A program made the translations under genes and the position numbers. From contig NZ_AP025737.1 of the NCBI RefSeq assembly GCF_023734115.1, positions 1 through 64,000 on the forward strand: a stretch of DNA of 64,000 bases, in the 5' to 3' direction. Below the pieces are notes generated by a model, which searched no databases, was not told where the DNA came from, and worked only from the letters and a program-made list of their open reading frames with translations. Each line of letters opens with the position of its first letter. The stretch's first letter is position 1. Of the stretch, positions 40,057 through 47,284 are shown in pieces. Origin of the DNA: Herbiconiux sp. L3-i23. GTDB lineage: Bacteria > Actinomycetota > Actinomycetes > Actinomycetales > Microbacteriaceae.

Positions 40057-40628
40057 CGTCGCCGCAACCGCATTCCGATCGCGAGCCCCACAAGTCCGCC
40101 GATCACCAGAACACCACCGACGCTGAGGCCGACAATGAGGCCAACGGTGTCCGTAGGCGACTCAGCAACGCCATCGGAGGGCGTGGCCTCAGCCTGCGCC
40201 CCCTCGGCGCACACCGGCGGGGTATCCGAGCCGACCGATGCCGTGTTCCCGTCCGCTGGCACGAAGTCGAAATCGAACGCATCCGAGATCGTGTGACCAT
40301 CGGTTGAGACCGCGCGCCAGGTCACGGTATAGCGACCCGGTTCGCCGAGCTCGACCGGCATCGACATGGTGTCATCCACCAGATCGACGCACCCGTCGCC
40401 GTAAAATGCCCCCGCACCATCCTCGACCCGGATGACGAATGCGTTACCGATTCCGTTGAGATCGAGAAGCGCGTCGCTGAACCTGAGGGATACCTCGTCC
40501 ACTGTCGTGGCCTCGGCCCCCTGGGATGGAGTGGTCTGCAGCAGTGAGTCGTGCGCCTGAGCCGGCGCCGATGGAAGGGCGATAAGTGCCAACGCAACCG
40601 CCGCGGTCACGACGATTCGTCGCTTCAC
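40053..40628 (-). CDS. CopC-domain copper-binding protein
   Basis: A 191-residue exported protein. The signal peptide ends APAQA-HDSLLQTTPSQGA, so mature residue 1 is the His that binds Cu(II) in CopC proteins. Beta-sandwich motifs include VTWRAVSTDGHTISDAF. A C-terminal transmembrane helix (LIVGLSVGGVLVIGGLVGLAIG) anchors it to the membrane. Convergent with resB (stops overlap) and four bases behind the YcnI-like gene. Confidence 0.92.
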   Translation of the reverse strand: MKRRIVVTAAVALALIALPSAPAQAHDSLLQTTPSQGAEATTVDEVSLRFSDALLDLNGIGNAFVIRVEDGAGAFYGDGCVDLVDDTMSMPVELGEPGRYTVTWRAVSTDGHTISDAFDFDFVPADGNTASVGSDTPPVCAEGAQAEATPSDGVAESPTDTVGLIVGLSVGGVLVIGGLVGLAIGMRLRRR

Positions 40629-41344
40629 CGTGCGCGCCTGCCGCTACGCACCAAGGCGGCGATCGCCAGCGCCCCAGCAAACACGGCGACCGCTAGAGCA
40701 CTGATCGCCAGTCCGAGCAGGAGCCCCCCGTTCTCGTTGGGAGCAATCGACTCGTCATCGGCGGCGCCGACCGAGGAAGCAGAGCCGTGCCCGCCTTCCG
40801 GAGCTGCGTCATTGATGTACAGCACTGGGGCTGGGCTGAGGGACTCATCCGACTCGTATTGTTCGGGCGTTGCCGACCAATCGGATACCTCGCCGTCGTC
40901 ATAGCTCTGAACGACGGGAAGCACGAGATTTCCCGCTTCGGGAACCGGACCCACCCGGATGGTGAAGGTTTCGAACGCGAACGGCGCGATCCCTCCCTGG
41001 GGGTCCGCCGTGTAGATCACCCGCGTCGGAGCCGTGGTGATCGTGGTCTCACCTACGGTGACAGGCTCCGCGAGCTCTTCCTGAAGCACCGCTGTCGTCC
41101 ACCCCGGGATCGCTTGATATCGAACATTGACCAGGGGGGTGTCAGTGGGCAGAAGAATCTCCACCTTGGTGGTGGAGGCTGTTTCCGATTCGTTCGGAAT
41201 GGTGAAAGTGAGAGCCGCGGTTTCGCCCGCGGCCGCCGAACTCGGGCTGAGACCCACGTGAGCGTTGGCTGCAATGGCAGGGGCGATGGCCAGGACGGCG
41301 CCGAGGGAAAGCGCGGCAAGCGCGCCAAAGGACTTTGTTCTCAT
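40625..41344 (-). CDS. YcnI-like copper-binding protein (DUF1775)
   Basis: A 239-residue exported protein whose signal peptide ends AIAANA-HVGLSPSSAAAG, leaving an N-terminal His as in B. subtilis YcnI, a copper-binding protein. The DUF1775 domain spans about residues 30-175, followed by a Ser/Glu-rich linker and a C-terminal transmembrane helix. It overlaps the copC gene by four bases; together they form a copper-handling pair for the adjacent CopD protein. ATG at 41344 chosen. Confidence 0.92.
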   Translation of the reverse strand: MRTKSFGALAALSLGAVLAIAPAIAANAHVGLSPSSAAAGETAALTFTIPNESETASTTKVEILLPTDTPLVNVRYQAIPGWTTAVLQEELAEPVTVGETTITTAPTRVIYTADPQGGIAPFAFETFTIRVGPVPEAGNLVLPVVQSYDDGEVSDWSATPEQYESDESLSPAPVLYINDAAPEGGHGSASSVGAADDESIAPNENGGLLLGLAISALAVAVFAGALAIAALVRSGRRAR

Positions 41345-41382
41345 TATCGGATGTGCTTTCGGTTCAGGCCCTAGGGGCCAAG

Positions 41383-42018
41383 TCAGAGAAGGATGTGGAC
41401 AGGGCCAACGGGCGGCCCTCTCCTCCACACCCACCTCGACGGAACCGAGTCGATGCGCTCCCGCGCGGGCGGGATGAACTCGAGCTTCTGCGGGAACCGA
41501 GGAAGGACTACCGCGGTCAACCGGGTGACACCACGGACGCGGCGGACGACCGTAGCGATCGTTGCGTCGAGCTGCCGAGTGCCCACCACCGTGTAGAGAA
41601 CGGTCAGGACTGCGGCAGCAACGTGCAGCCAGGCCATATCGGCATGTTGATCGCCGCCGGTGAGCGTCAACATCCCGATCGGCGCACCATGGTGGCCCCC
41701 GGAGGGGACGACGGACGGGGTGTGGCTGGAAAGCCCGAAGATCGCGTGGTAGACGAATTGCGCGCCGCCGACTCCAACGCACAGACGCACGAGGCTCGGT
41801 TTGGAGGCAGAGACCGCGATCGCGATGATCACACTCGCGGCGAACGCCAGGGCGATCGCAGCGGGGGAGGGAAGGCACCCGGACGCGAGAGTGTGCGCGC
41901 CGAGCGCGACAGCGGTCGAGAACGACCCGACTGCGCTACCGCGTTTGACGCGGGACTGACGGGCAGCCAGGACATCGGCTTCCGGTCGTCGGGAAGCTGC
42001 CGGGCTCCGCCGCTTCAT
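41383..42018 (-). CDS. Membrane protein of the copper cluster, unknown function
   Basis: A 211-residue protein with a basic N-terminus and about four to five hydrophobic segments. His residues cluster in a loop (SGGHHGAPIGMLTLTGGDQHADMAWLH is the region, around residues 108-134), which would suit metal binding. Proteins of this type often lie beside CopC/YcnI genes in actinobacteria; no function is known to me. It is 38 bases upstream of ycnI on the same strand. Confidence 0.7.
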   Translation of the reverse strand: MKRRSPAASRRPEADVLAARQSRVKRGSAVGSFSTAVALGAHTLASGCLPSPAAIALAFAASVIIAIAVSASKPSLVRLCVGVGGAQFVYHAIFGLSSHTPSVVPSGGHHGAPIGMLTLTGGDQHADMAWLHVAAAVLTVLYTVVGTRQLDATIATVVRRVRGVTRLTAVVLPRFPQKLEFIPPARERIDSVPSRWVWRRGPPVGPVHILL

Positions 42019-42075
42019 CTCCGACCTCCGACATCGAGCCTAGCCTGAGCGGCGACAACCGGCGATCTCGCGCCT

Positions 42076-42417
42076 TCAGCGGTCACCCGTCGAAGGGCCG
42101 TTGCGGGGTTCGCCCTGAAAGTCGATCACAGCAGAGGATACGTCGCGGTCGTCGCGGGGCCTTCGGTAAGTGATTCGGTCCGCCCAGCGGCGCAACGAAT
42201 GGGAAAAGACGAGTAGAGCGGTGACCGCGACGAGAAGGCCCGCACCGAGCAACCAATCTGATGCTGCGGGCTCTACAGTCGGGTGTGGCCGCGGCGACAT
42301 CGCCTCCACCGCAACAACCTGGCCCGCCGGGGGAGCGGAAACGCCAGACGCGGGTGGAGTCAACGCCTCTATCCCGGCGCTACCCGAGTTCGGCTCGATC
42401 ACCCGTCGACTGTACAT
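42076..42417 (-). CDS. Small single-pass membrane protein divergent from cmtR
   Basis: A 113-residue protein from ATG 42417 (MYSRRVIEPNSG), which lies within the cmtR operator. Pro/Ala-rich N-terminal part, one transmembrane helix (WLLGAGLLVAVTALLVFSH), then a basic/acidic tail (RRWADRITYRRPRDDRD). A TATACA hexamer on this strand ends 7 bases before the ATG, suggesting a leaderless transcript. Same layout as the small protein next to the first KmtR-like gene. Function unknown. Confidence 0.55.
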   Translation of the reverse strand: MYSRRVIEPNSGSAGIEALTPPASGVSAPPAGQVVAVEAMSPRPHPTVEPAASDWLLGAGLLVAVTALLVFSHSLRRWADRITYRRPRDDRDVSSAVIDFQGEPRNGPSTGDR

Positions 42418-42432
42418 GATGCGCTGTATAGT
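42409..42432. promoter_or_regulatory. Shared promoter and candidate CmtR operator
   Basis: Inverted repeat ACTGTACA-N8-TGTATAGT (7 of 8 positions symmetric; 42409-42416 and 42425-42432). The right arm contains the forward -10 TATAGT, which ends 6 bases before the cmtR ATG, and read on the other strand the -10 TATACA for the divergent small gene. One bound repressor would block both. Confidence 0.6.
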
Positions 42433-42438
42433 CACTGC

Positions 42439-42816
42439 ATGCTGACTATCGCGAGCAAGCTCGACGTCATGAACCGACTCGGGCGGGCGATGGCCGATCC
42501 GACGCGGTCGCGGATCTTGATGGAGCTCTTGTCGGGCCCGGGCTATCCGGCCCAGCTCGCCGACGTGCTCCAGATCTCCCGCACCAACGTGTCGAATCAC
42601 CTGACCTGCCTGCGCGGCTGCGGAATCGTGGTAGCCACCCCTGAAGGGAGGCAGACTCGTTACGAGATCGCCGACCCTCATCTGACCCAGGCGATCACGT
42701 TGCTGGTCGACACGGTTCTCGCGTACGACGACGGCGTCGCCTGCTCAGGTGACGACTGCGACGTGCCGCTGTGCTGCTCCACCTCGAAGCGGTCGTCGGC
42801 AGAGGTGTCGCTGTGA
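42439..42816 (+). CDS. cmtR: Cd(II)/Pb(II)-sensing ArsR-family repressor, CmtR type
   Basis: A 125-residue winged-helix sensor, expected to repress the following P-type ATPase. It aligns closely with M. tuberculosis CmtR, and the three thiolate ligands fall at identical numbers: Cys57 and Cys61 in NHLTCLRGCGIV and Cys102 near the C-terminus. A further Cys cluster (DDCDVPLCCS) follows. ATG 42439 appears leaderless. The stop overlaps the ATPase start by four bases (GTGA). Confidence 0.94.
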   Translation: MLTIASKLDVMNRLGRAMADPTRSRILMELLSGPGYPAQLADVLQISRTNVSNHLTCLRGCGIVVATPEGRQTRYEIADPHLTQAITLLVDTVLAYDDGVACSGDDCDVPLCCSTSKRSSAEVSL

Positions 42817-44957
42817 GCGAGGAGTGCTGCGGCCCCGACGAGACACGCAAAACCCCCTCGCCGGTGCGTCTGCAGCTCACGAGGCCGATGACCGGCGGGG
42901 ATGGATGCTGCGGTCCACTCGACGATGGGTCTCTGGGTGCAGTCCCGCACGATCGCCAGAAACGGCAGCACCTTGCCGGTGACGCGTGCTGCGGCCCGGA
43001 GGGGCCAGCCGTGCCTCCGACGGACCATGAGAGTGTCGAATCAGAGGTAGAAGAGAATCGGCCGCCGGTCTGGCGAGACATCGCGCTGCTTCCGCCCGCC
43101 GTCGCGGGCCTGGCTCTGGTCAGCGGCTATGTGTTCGAATGGTCGGGGCTGGGGATGCCGGCTCTGATCCTCCAATGGGTGTCGCTCATCGCCGGGGCCT
43201 ACACCTTCGTGCCCGGCGCGGTACGCCGGTTGATGCACCGCCGGTTGGGCGTCGGTCTGCTGATGACCATCGCCGCGGTCGGTGCGGTCGCGCTCGGACA
43301 TGTCGGCGAGGCAGCAACACTTGCGTTCCTCTTCTCACTCGCAGAGGCCCTCGAAGATCGGGCGATGGATCGCGCCAAGGAGGGACTGAAGGCGCTTCTG
43401 GCTCTCGTTCCTGCAACGGTTCGCATCTCCCGCCTTTCCGGCGAAGTCACGGTCCCTGCCGCGGAGGTGCAGGAGCTCGACATCATCGTCGTCGGCGCCG
43501 GCGACCGGGTCGCCACGGATGGTGTCGTCGTCGAGGGACGATCGAGCATCGACACTTCCGCCGTGACGGGCGAGTCCATACCCGTCGCAGTCGGGCCTGG
43601 CGACGAAGTTCCAGCCGGGGCGGTGAACGGGGCGGCGACATTGCGCATCGAAGCGACAGCCGACGGTCGCGACAACTCACTTACCCAGATCGTTCACCTG
43701 GTCGAGCAGGCGCATGCTCGAAAGGGGGACCGCGCTCGCCTGGCCGACCGAATCGCACGACCGCTGGTTCCCGCAGTCCTGATCGCGGCCGCTGTCGTCG
43801 CTCTGCTCGGAGTTCTCGTCGGCGACCCCGGACTGTGGGCCGAACGCGCACTGGTGGTGCTCGTCGCTGCGTCGCCGTGCGCGCTTGCCATCGCCGTGCC
43901 CGTCACCGTGATCAGTGCTATCGGGTCGGCGTCGAAGTTCGGCGTCATCATCAAATCGGGTGAGGCCTTCGAACGATTCGGCACGATTCGTACGATCGCC
44001 TTCGACAAGACCGGCACTCTCACTCGCAATGAGCCGCAGGTCGTCGACGTCGCGACGTCCGCCCCGCGAACCCGTGACGAGGTGCTGGCTCTCGCGGCCT
44101 CGTTGGAGGCGAACAGCAATCACCCGCTCGCATCGGCGATCACCGCCGCGGCCGCCGGCGACATTGCTCGCGCCGCGGACGTGGTCGAGGAGGCCGGTCA
44201 CGGCGTCAGCGGCTGGGTCGACGGAGCCGCCGTGCGTATCGGAAACACTCGATGGTTGAATCCCGGCCCCTTGGAGGCTGCGTCGGACGCGATGGCGAAC
44301 GCTGGCATGACGGTTGTCGTGGTGGAGATCAACGGTGAGATCGCGGGGGTGATCGGAGTGCGCGACGAACTGAGACCGGAGGCGGCGGAGACCATCCGCA
44401 TGCTCGCCGACCAGGGTGTCGCAACCGTCATGCTCACCGGTGACAATGAGCGCACCGCGAAGGTGCTCGCCGCGCAGGCCGGCATCGACGACGTCCGCGC
44501 CGGTCAACTGCCAAAGGACAAGGCCGAAGCGATGATCACCCTGGCCAGTGCCGGCCCCACCGCGATGGTCGGTGATGGAATCAACGACGCGCCCGCCCTC
44601 GCCAGCGCCACCACAGGGATCGCGATGGGATTGAAAGGCTCCGCGGCGGCGATCGAGTCCGCTGACATCGCTTTCACCGGCACCGACCTGCGGCTCATTC
44701 CCGACGCTCTCCAACACGCCCGACGCGGCCGTCGCATCATGACGGTCAACATCGGGTTGGCTCTGACCATCATCGTCGTGCTCTTTCCGCTGGCGCTCTT
44801 CGGAGTGCTGGGGCTTGCCGGAGTCGTGCTCGTTCACGAAATCGCGGAAGTCGTCGTCATAGCGAACGGAGTCCGCGCGGCTCGCCGCCCCAAACGGTCA
44901 GCTGGCGGGGCCGACGCTCGTGTCTTCCAGCGAGAGCTCGCAGGCGCACCGACGTGA
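42813..44957 (+). CDS. P1B-type heavy-metal ATPase (Cd/Zn/Pb/Co efflux), cadA-like
   Basis: A 714-residue metal pump. Core motifs: TGES in SAVTGESIPV, the intramembrane SPC in VAASPCALAIAVP, the phosphorylation site DKTGTLT, the nucleotide-site NSNHPLA, TGDN and GDGINDAPAL, and HEIAEVVVIANG in the last helix region. SPC rather than CPC points to a P1B-4-like or divergent Cd/Zn group. The usual N-terminal HMA domain is missing; instead there are three CCGP motifs within the first 70 residues. Control by CmtR is inferred from coupling. Confidence 0.93.
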   Translation: MSEECCGPDETRKTPSPVRLQLTRPMTGGDGCCGPLDDGSLGAVPHDRQKRQHLAGDACCGPEGPAVPPTDHESVESEVEENRPPVWRDIALLPPAVAGLALVSGYVFEWSGLGMPALILQWVSLIAGAYTFVPGAVRRLMHRRLGVGLLMTIAAVGAVALGHVGEAATLAFLFSLAEALEDRAMDRAKEGLKALLALVPATVRISRLSGEVTVPAAEVQELDIIVVGAGDRVATDGVVVEGRSSIDTSAVTGESIPVAVGPGDEVPAGAVNGAATLRIEATADGRDNSLTQIVHLVEQAHARKGDRARLADRIARPLVPAVLIAAAVVALLGVLVGDPGLWAERALVVLVAASPCALAIAVPVTVISAIGSASKFGVIIKSGEAFERFGTIRTIAFDKTGTLTRNEPQVVDVATSAPRTRDEVLALAASLEANSNHPLASAITAAAAGDIARAADVVEEAGHGVSGWVDGAAVRIGNTRWLNPGPLEAASDAMANAGMTVVVVEINGEIAGVIGVRDELRPEAAETIRMLADQGVATVMLTGDNERTAKVLAAQAGIDDVRAGQLPKDKAEAMITLASAGPTAMVGDGINDAPALASATTGIAMGLKGSAAAIESADIAFTGTDLRLIPDALQHARRGRRIMTVNIGLALTIIVVLFPLALFGVLGLAGVVLVHEIAEVVVIANGVRAARRPKRSAGGADARVFQRELAGAPT

Positions 44958-44999
44958 GACGCCGCACGGCAGGGAGGCTGTGAGATCGCGACTCTGTGA

Positions 45000-45023
45000 A
45001 AGAATCTGCGCATGGATGCAGAT
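45000..45023 (+). promoter_or_regulatory. Leaderless promoter and candidate KmtR operator, second copy
   Basis: AAGAAT (45000-45005) ends 6 bases before the ATG at 45012. The inverted repeat ATCTGC-N8-GCAGAT (45004-45009 and 45018-45023) is perfect and matches the first copy at 30257-30276 in arms and spacing. Confidence 0.6.
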
Positions 45024-45380
45024 AAGACGACTTGCGGGCGGCACCCCGAGAGTCCCTACGTCGAGCTCGCCGTCGAGATCTTCGCGATGCTCGCCGATGC
45101 CACGCGGGTGCGGATCGTCCTGGCATTGCGGAACGAGGAGCTCTCTGTCAATCACCTCGCCGATATCGTCGACAAGTCGCCGGCGGCCGTCTCGCAACAC
45201 CTCGCCAAGCTCCGCCTCGCCCGCGTCGTCGCCACACGGCAGGAGGGCACCCGCGTGTTCTATCGACTCGCGAACGAGCACGCGAGCCGGTTGGTGAGCG
45301 ACGCGATCTTCCAGGCCGAGCATGCACTGACCAATACGCCTGCTCACCACCGCGAGCACACAGCCGACGGCCTGGGCTGA
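45012..45380 (+). CDS. Ni/Co-sensing ArsR-family repressor, KmtR-like (second copy)
   Basis: A 122-residue winged-helix sensor. All five ligands reported for M. tuberculosis KmtR are present at a constant offset of two: His90, Glu103, His104, His112 and His113 (NEH, AEH, AHHREH). The recognition region is AAVSQHLAKLRLARVV. Probably controls the EamA transporter, whose ATG overlaps its stop by one base (TGATG). About 60% similar to the first copy by eye. Confidence 0.93.
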   Translation: MDADKTTCGRHPESPYVELAVEIFAMLADATRVRIVLALRNEELSVNHLADIVDKSPAAVSQHLAKLRLARVVATRQEGTRVFYRLANEHASRLVSDAIFQAEHALTNTPAHHREHTADGLG

Positions 45381-46459
45381 TGCTCGGCGCCCTCCGGAAC
45401 GCGGGTGTTCAGGCAGCACTGGCTTCCGCGGTGCTCTTCGGTGCCGGCACGCCCCTCGCGAAGCTCCTGCTCGAGGACGTCAGTCCGTGGCTGCTCGCTG
45501 GGCTGCTCTACTGCGGGTCCGGAGCCGGTCTGGGGCTGTATCGCCTGATCCGGCGCCCTGCGCGCGTCACGATCGCGCGCTCCCAGCTGCTTCCGCTGGC
45601 CGGCGCGGTCGTCTTCGGTGGAGTCGTCGGGCCGGTCCTTCTCCTGGTCGGCCTCTCCAGCATGCCGGCGTCGGGTGCGTCCCTACTGCTCAACGCGGAA
45701 GGCGTCTTCACCGCCGCGTTGGCCTGGTTCGTGTTCCGTGAGAACTTCGACCGTCGCATCGCGCTCGGCATGCTCGCCATCGTCGCCGGCGCCATCGTGC
45801 TCAGCATCCCCGCCGGAGCGACCTTCGGCAGCCCATGGCCCTCCCTGGCGATTCTTGGCGCATGCCTCAGCTGGGGGCTCGACAACAACCTCACCCGCAA
45901 GCTCGCCCTCACCGACGCCACCTGGCTGGCCGCGGTCAAAGGCGGCGTCGCCGGGCCGGTCAACCTCGTCCTCGCGTTCGGTCTCGGCGCGCAACTGCCC
46001 GGAGCGCTCGCAATCGGCGCATCGATGGGGATCGGGCTGGTCTCCTACGGCGTCAGTCTGGTGCTCTTCATCGTGGCCATGCGCCATGTCGGCACCGCCC
46101 GCGCCGGTGCTTACTACTCGATCGCTCCCTTTTTCGGAGCGGTTCTCGCGCTCGCCCTCGGGGAACCGCTCACCTGGTCGGTGGTGGTCGCTGGCGTGCT
46201 GATGGGGCTCGGCGTGTGGCTACACCTCACCGAACGGCACGAGCATGAGCACACGCATGACGCGATCACGCACGATCACTGGCACACGCACGACGAACAT
46301 CATCAGCACGATCATGACGCCGGCACGGAAGCCACGGTGATCGGCTGGCACCGTCACGTCCACACCCATCAACCGATCACCCACACGCACGAGCACTACC
46401 CCGACGCTCACCATCGCCACCGCCACCGCCAGCGAACCCAAGACGCGCATTCTTCTTAG
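45380..46459 (+). CDS. EamA/DMT-family transporter with His-rich C-terminal tail
   Basis: A 359-residue protein. Residues 1-275 form two EamA repeats with about ten transmembrane helices (ASAVLFGAGTPLAKLL, and ACLSWGLDNNLTRKLA in the second repeat). Residues from about 280 on are a cytoplasmic tail with roughly 30 His, including HEHEHTHD, HDEHHQHDHD, WHRHVHTHQP and HTHEHYPDAHHRHRHR. EamA proteins usually export metabolites; the tail and the coupled KmtR-like sensor point to Ni, Co or Zn handling. Direction and metal are inferred. Confidence 0.9.
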   Translation: MLGALRNAGVQAALASAVLFGAGTPLAKLLLEDVSPWLLAGLLYCGSGAGLGLYRLIRRPARVTIARSQLLPLAGAVVFGGVVGPVLLLVGLSSMPASGASLLLNAEGVFTAALAWFVFRENFDRRIALGMLAIVAGAIVLSIPAGATFGSPWPSLAILGACLSWGLDNNLTRKLALTDATWLAAVKGGVAGPVNLVLAFGLGAQLPGALAIGASMGIGLVSYGVSLVLFIVAMRHVGTARAGAYYSIAPFFGAVLALALGEPLTWSVVVAGVLMGLGVWLHLTERHEHEHTHDAITHDHWHTHDEHHQHDHDAGTEATVIGWHRHVHTHQPITHTHEHYPDAHHRHRHRQRTQDAHSS

Positions 46460-46609
46460 GAACGCACTCCCTTGCCTTGGAAGGTCCGCAAGAGAATCCC
46501 TAAACGGTACGGCCGGCAAGCATCACCAGGGAGCGGGCGAGATGAGCCCGCGATCAACGGAATTTCGAGCAGCTCTAGCTTGAGGTCCGGTGGCGATGGC
46601 TACGGGCTG

Positions 46610-47066
46610 TCAGGTGGTCTGACGGCCGAACACCGTTAGAGGGGGCATAAGGGCTGTACCCCCGGCGAAGGTGCCGTGCATGTCGCCCAAGCTCCAATCA
46701 TCGATCACGGCGGCGAAGCCTTGGACCTCACGGCCGTCGATCTCGAACGACTGACGGATCATATCCAGAGGATGGGAATCGATCTCGTTGATCACCGGCC
46801 ACGCTGTTTCTGCATCGGCGCCAGGAACCAAGCCCTGACAACCAGACGAGGTGTTCGCCTTCGGTGGTAGGCACGACGACGGCGAGCGACCAGAGTTTGC
46901 CGTCCTTTCCCGCGAGTTCAGCGGCTTCGAGTACCTCGTGCACCTGGCTGTCGACGAAGTCGAGCGCGGCCAGTTCACTGGCGGGGCCCGAGTACAGGAA
47001 GAGCCGGTATTGCGCCGCTCGAGTGACGAGCCCGGCGTCGGGCGACTCGACGATGCCCACTCTCAT
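46610..47066 (-). pseudogene. Frame-broken gene of unknown function
   Basis: The N-terminal fragment starts at ATG 47066 (MRVGIVESPDAGLVTRAAQY) and reads to EGEHLVWLSG. One extra base near 46837 then moves the continuation LVPGADAETAWPVINEID to another frame, ending at 46610 with MPPLTVFGRQTT. The rebuilt product is about 150 residues without transmembrane segments. I do not recognise the family. A sequencing error cannot be excluded. The 46460-46609 gap holds a GCGGGC/GCCCGC hairpin (46533-46551) and nothing else noted. Confidence 0.6.
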
Positions 47067-47212
47067 GGCGACCTCTCGCGCGTCGGCACGCGGTGCGGTG
47101 CCCGGCGCGCCCTCCGACGGTAACCCGCGAGTCGCCGCCGTGGAAGGGGGCGTCTCGCGCTCGCGGAGATCGGATACTCAGCGGTGGGCGCCCCCGGTTC
47201 CGCGGCGTCCGC

Positions 47213-47252
47213 GCCGGGAGTACCGTCGGCAGGCCGGGAGTACCGTCGGCAG
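47213..47252 (+). repeat. 20-bp perfect tandem repeat, two copies
   Basis: GCCGGGAGTACCGTCGGCAG occurs at 47213-47232 and again at 47233-47252, about 30 bases upstream of the CoA-transferase start. The 218-base gap 47067-47284 contains no gene. Confidence 0.85.
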
Positions 47253-47284
47253 CGCGGGGCTCCGCGCATCGGAGGAGGTGGCGG

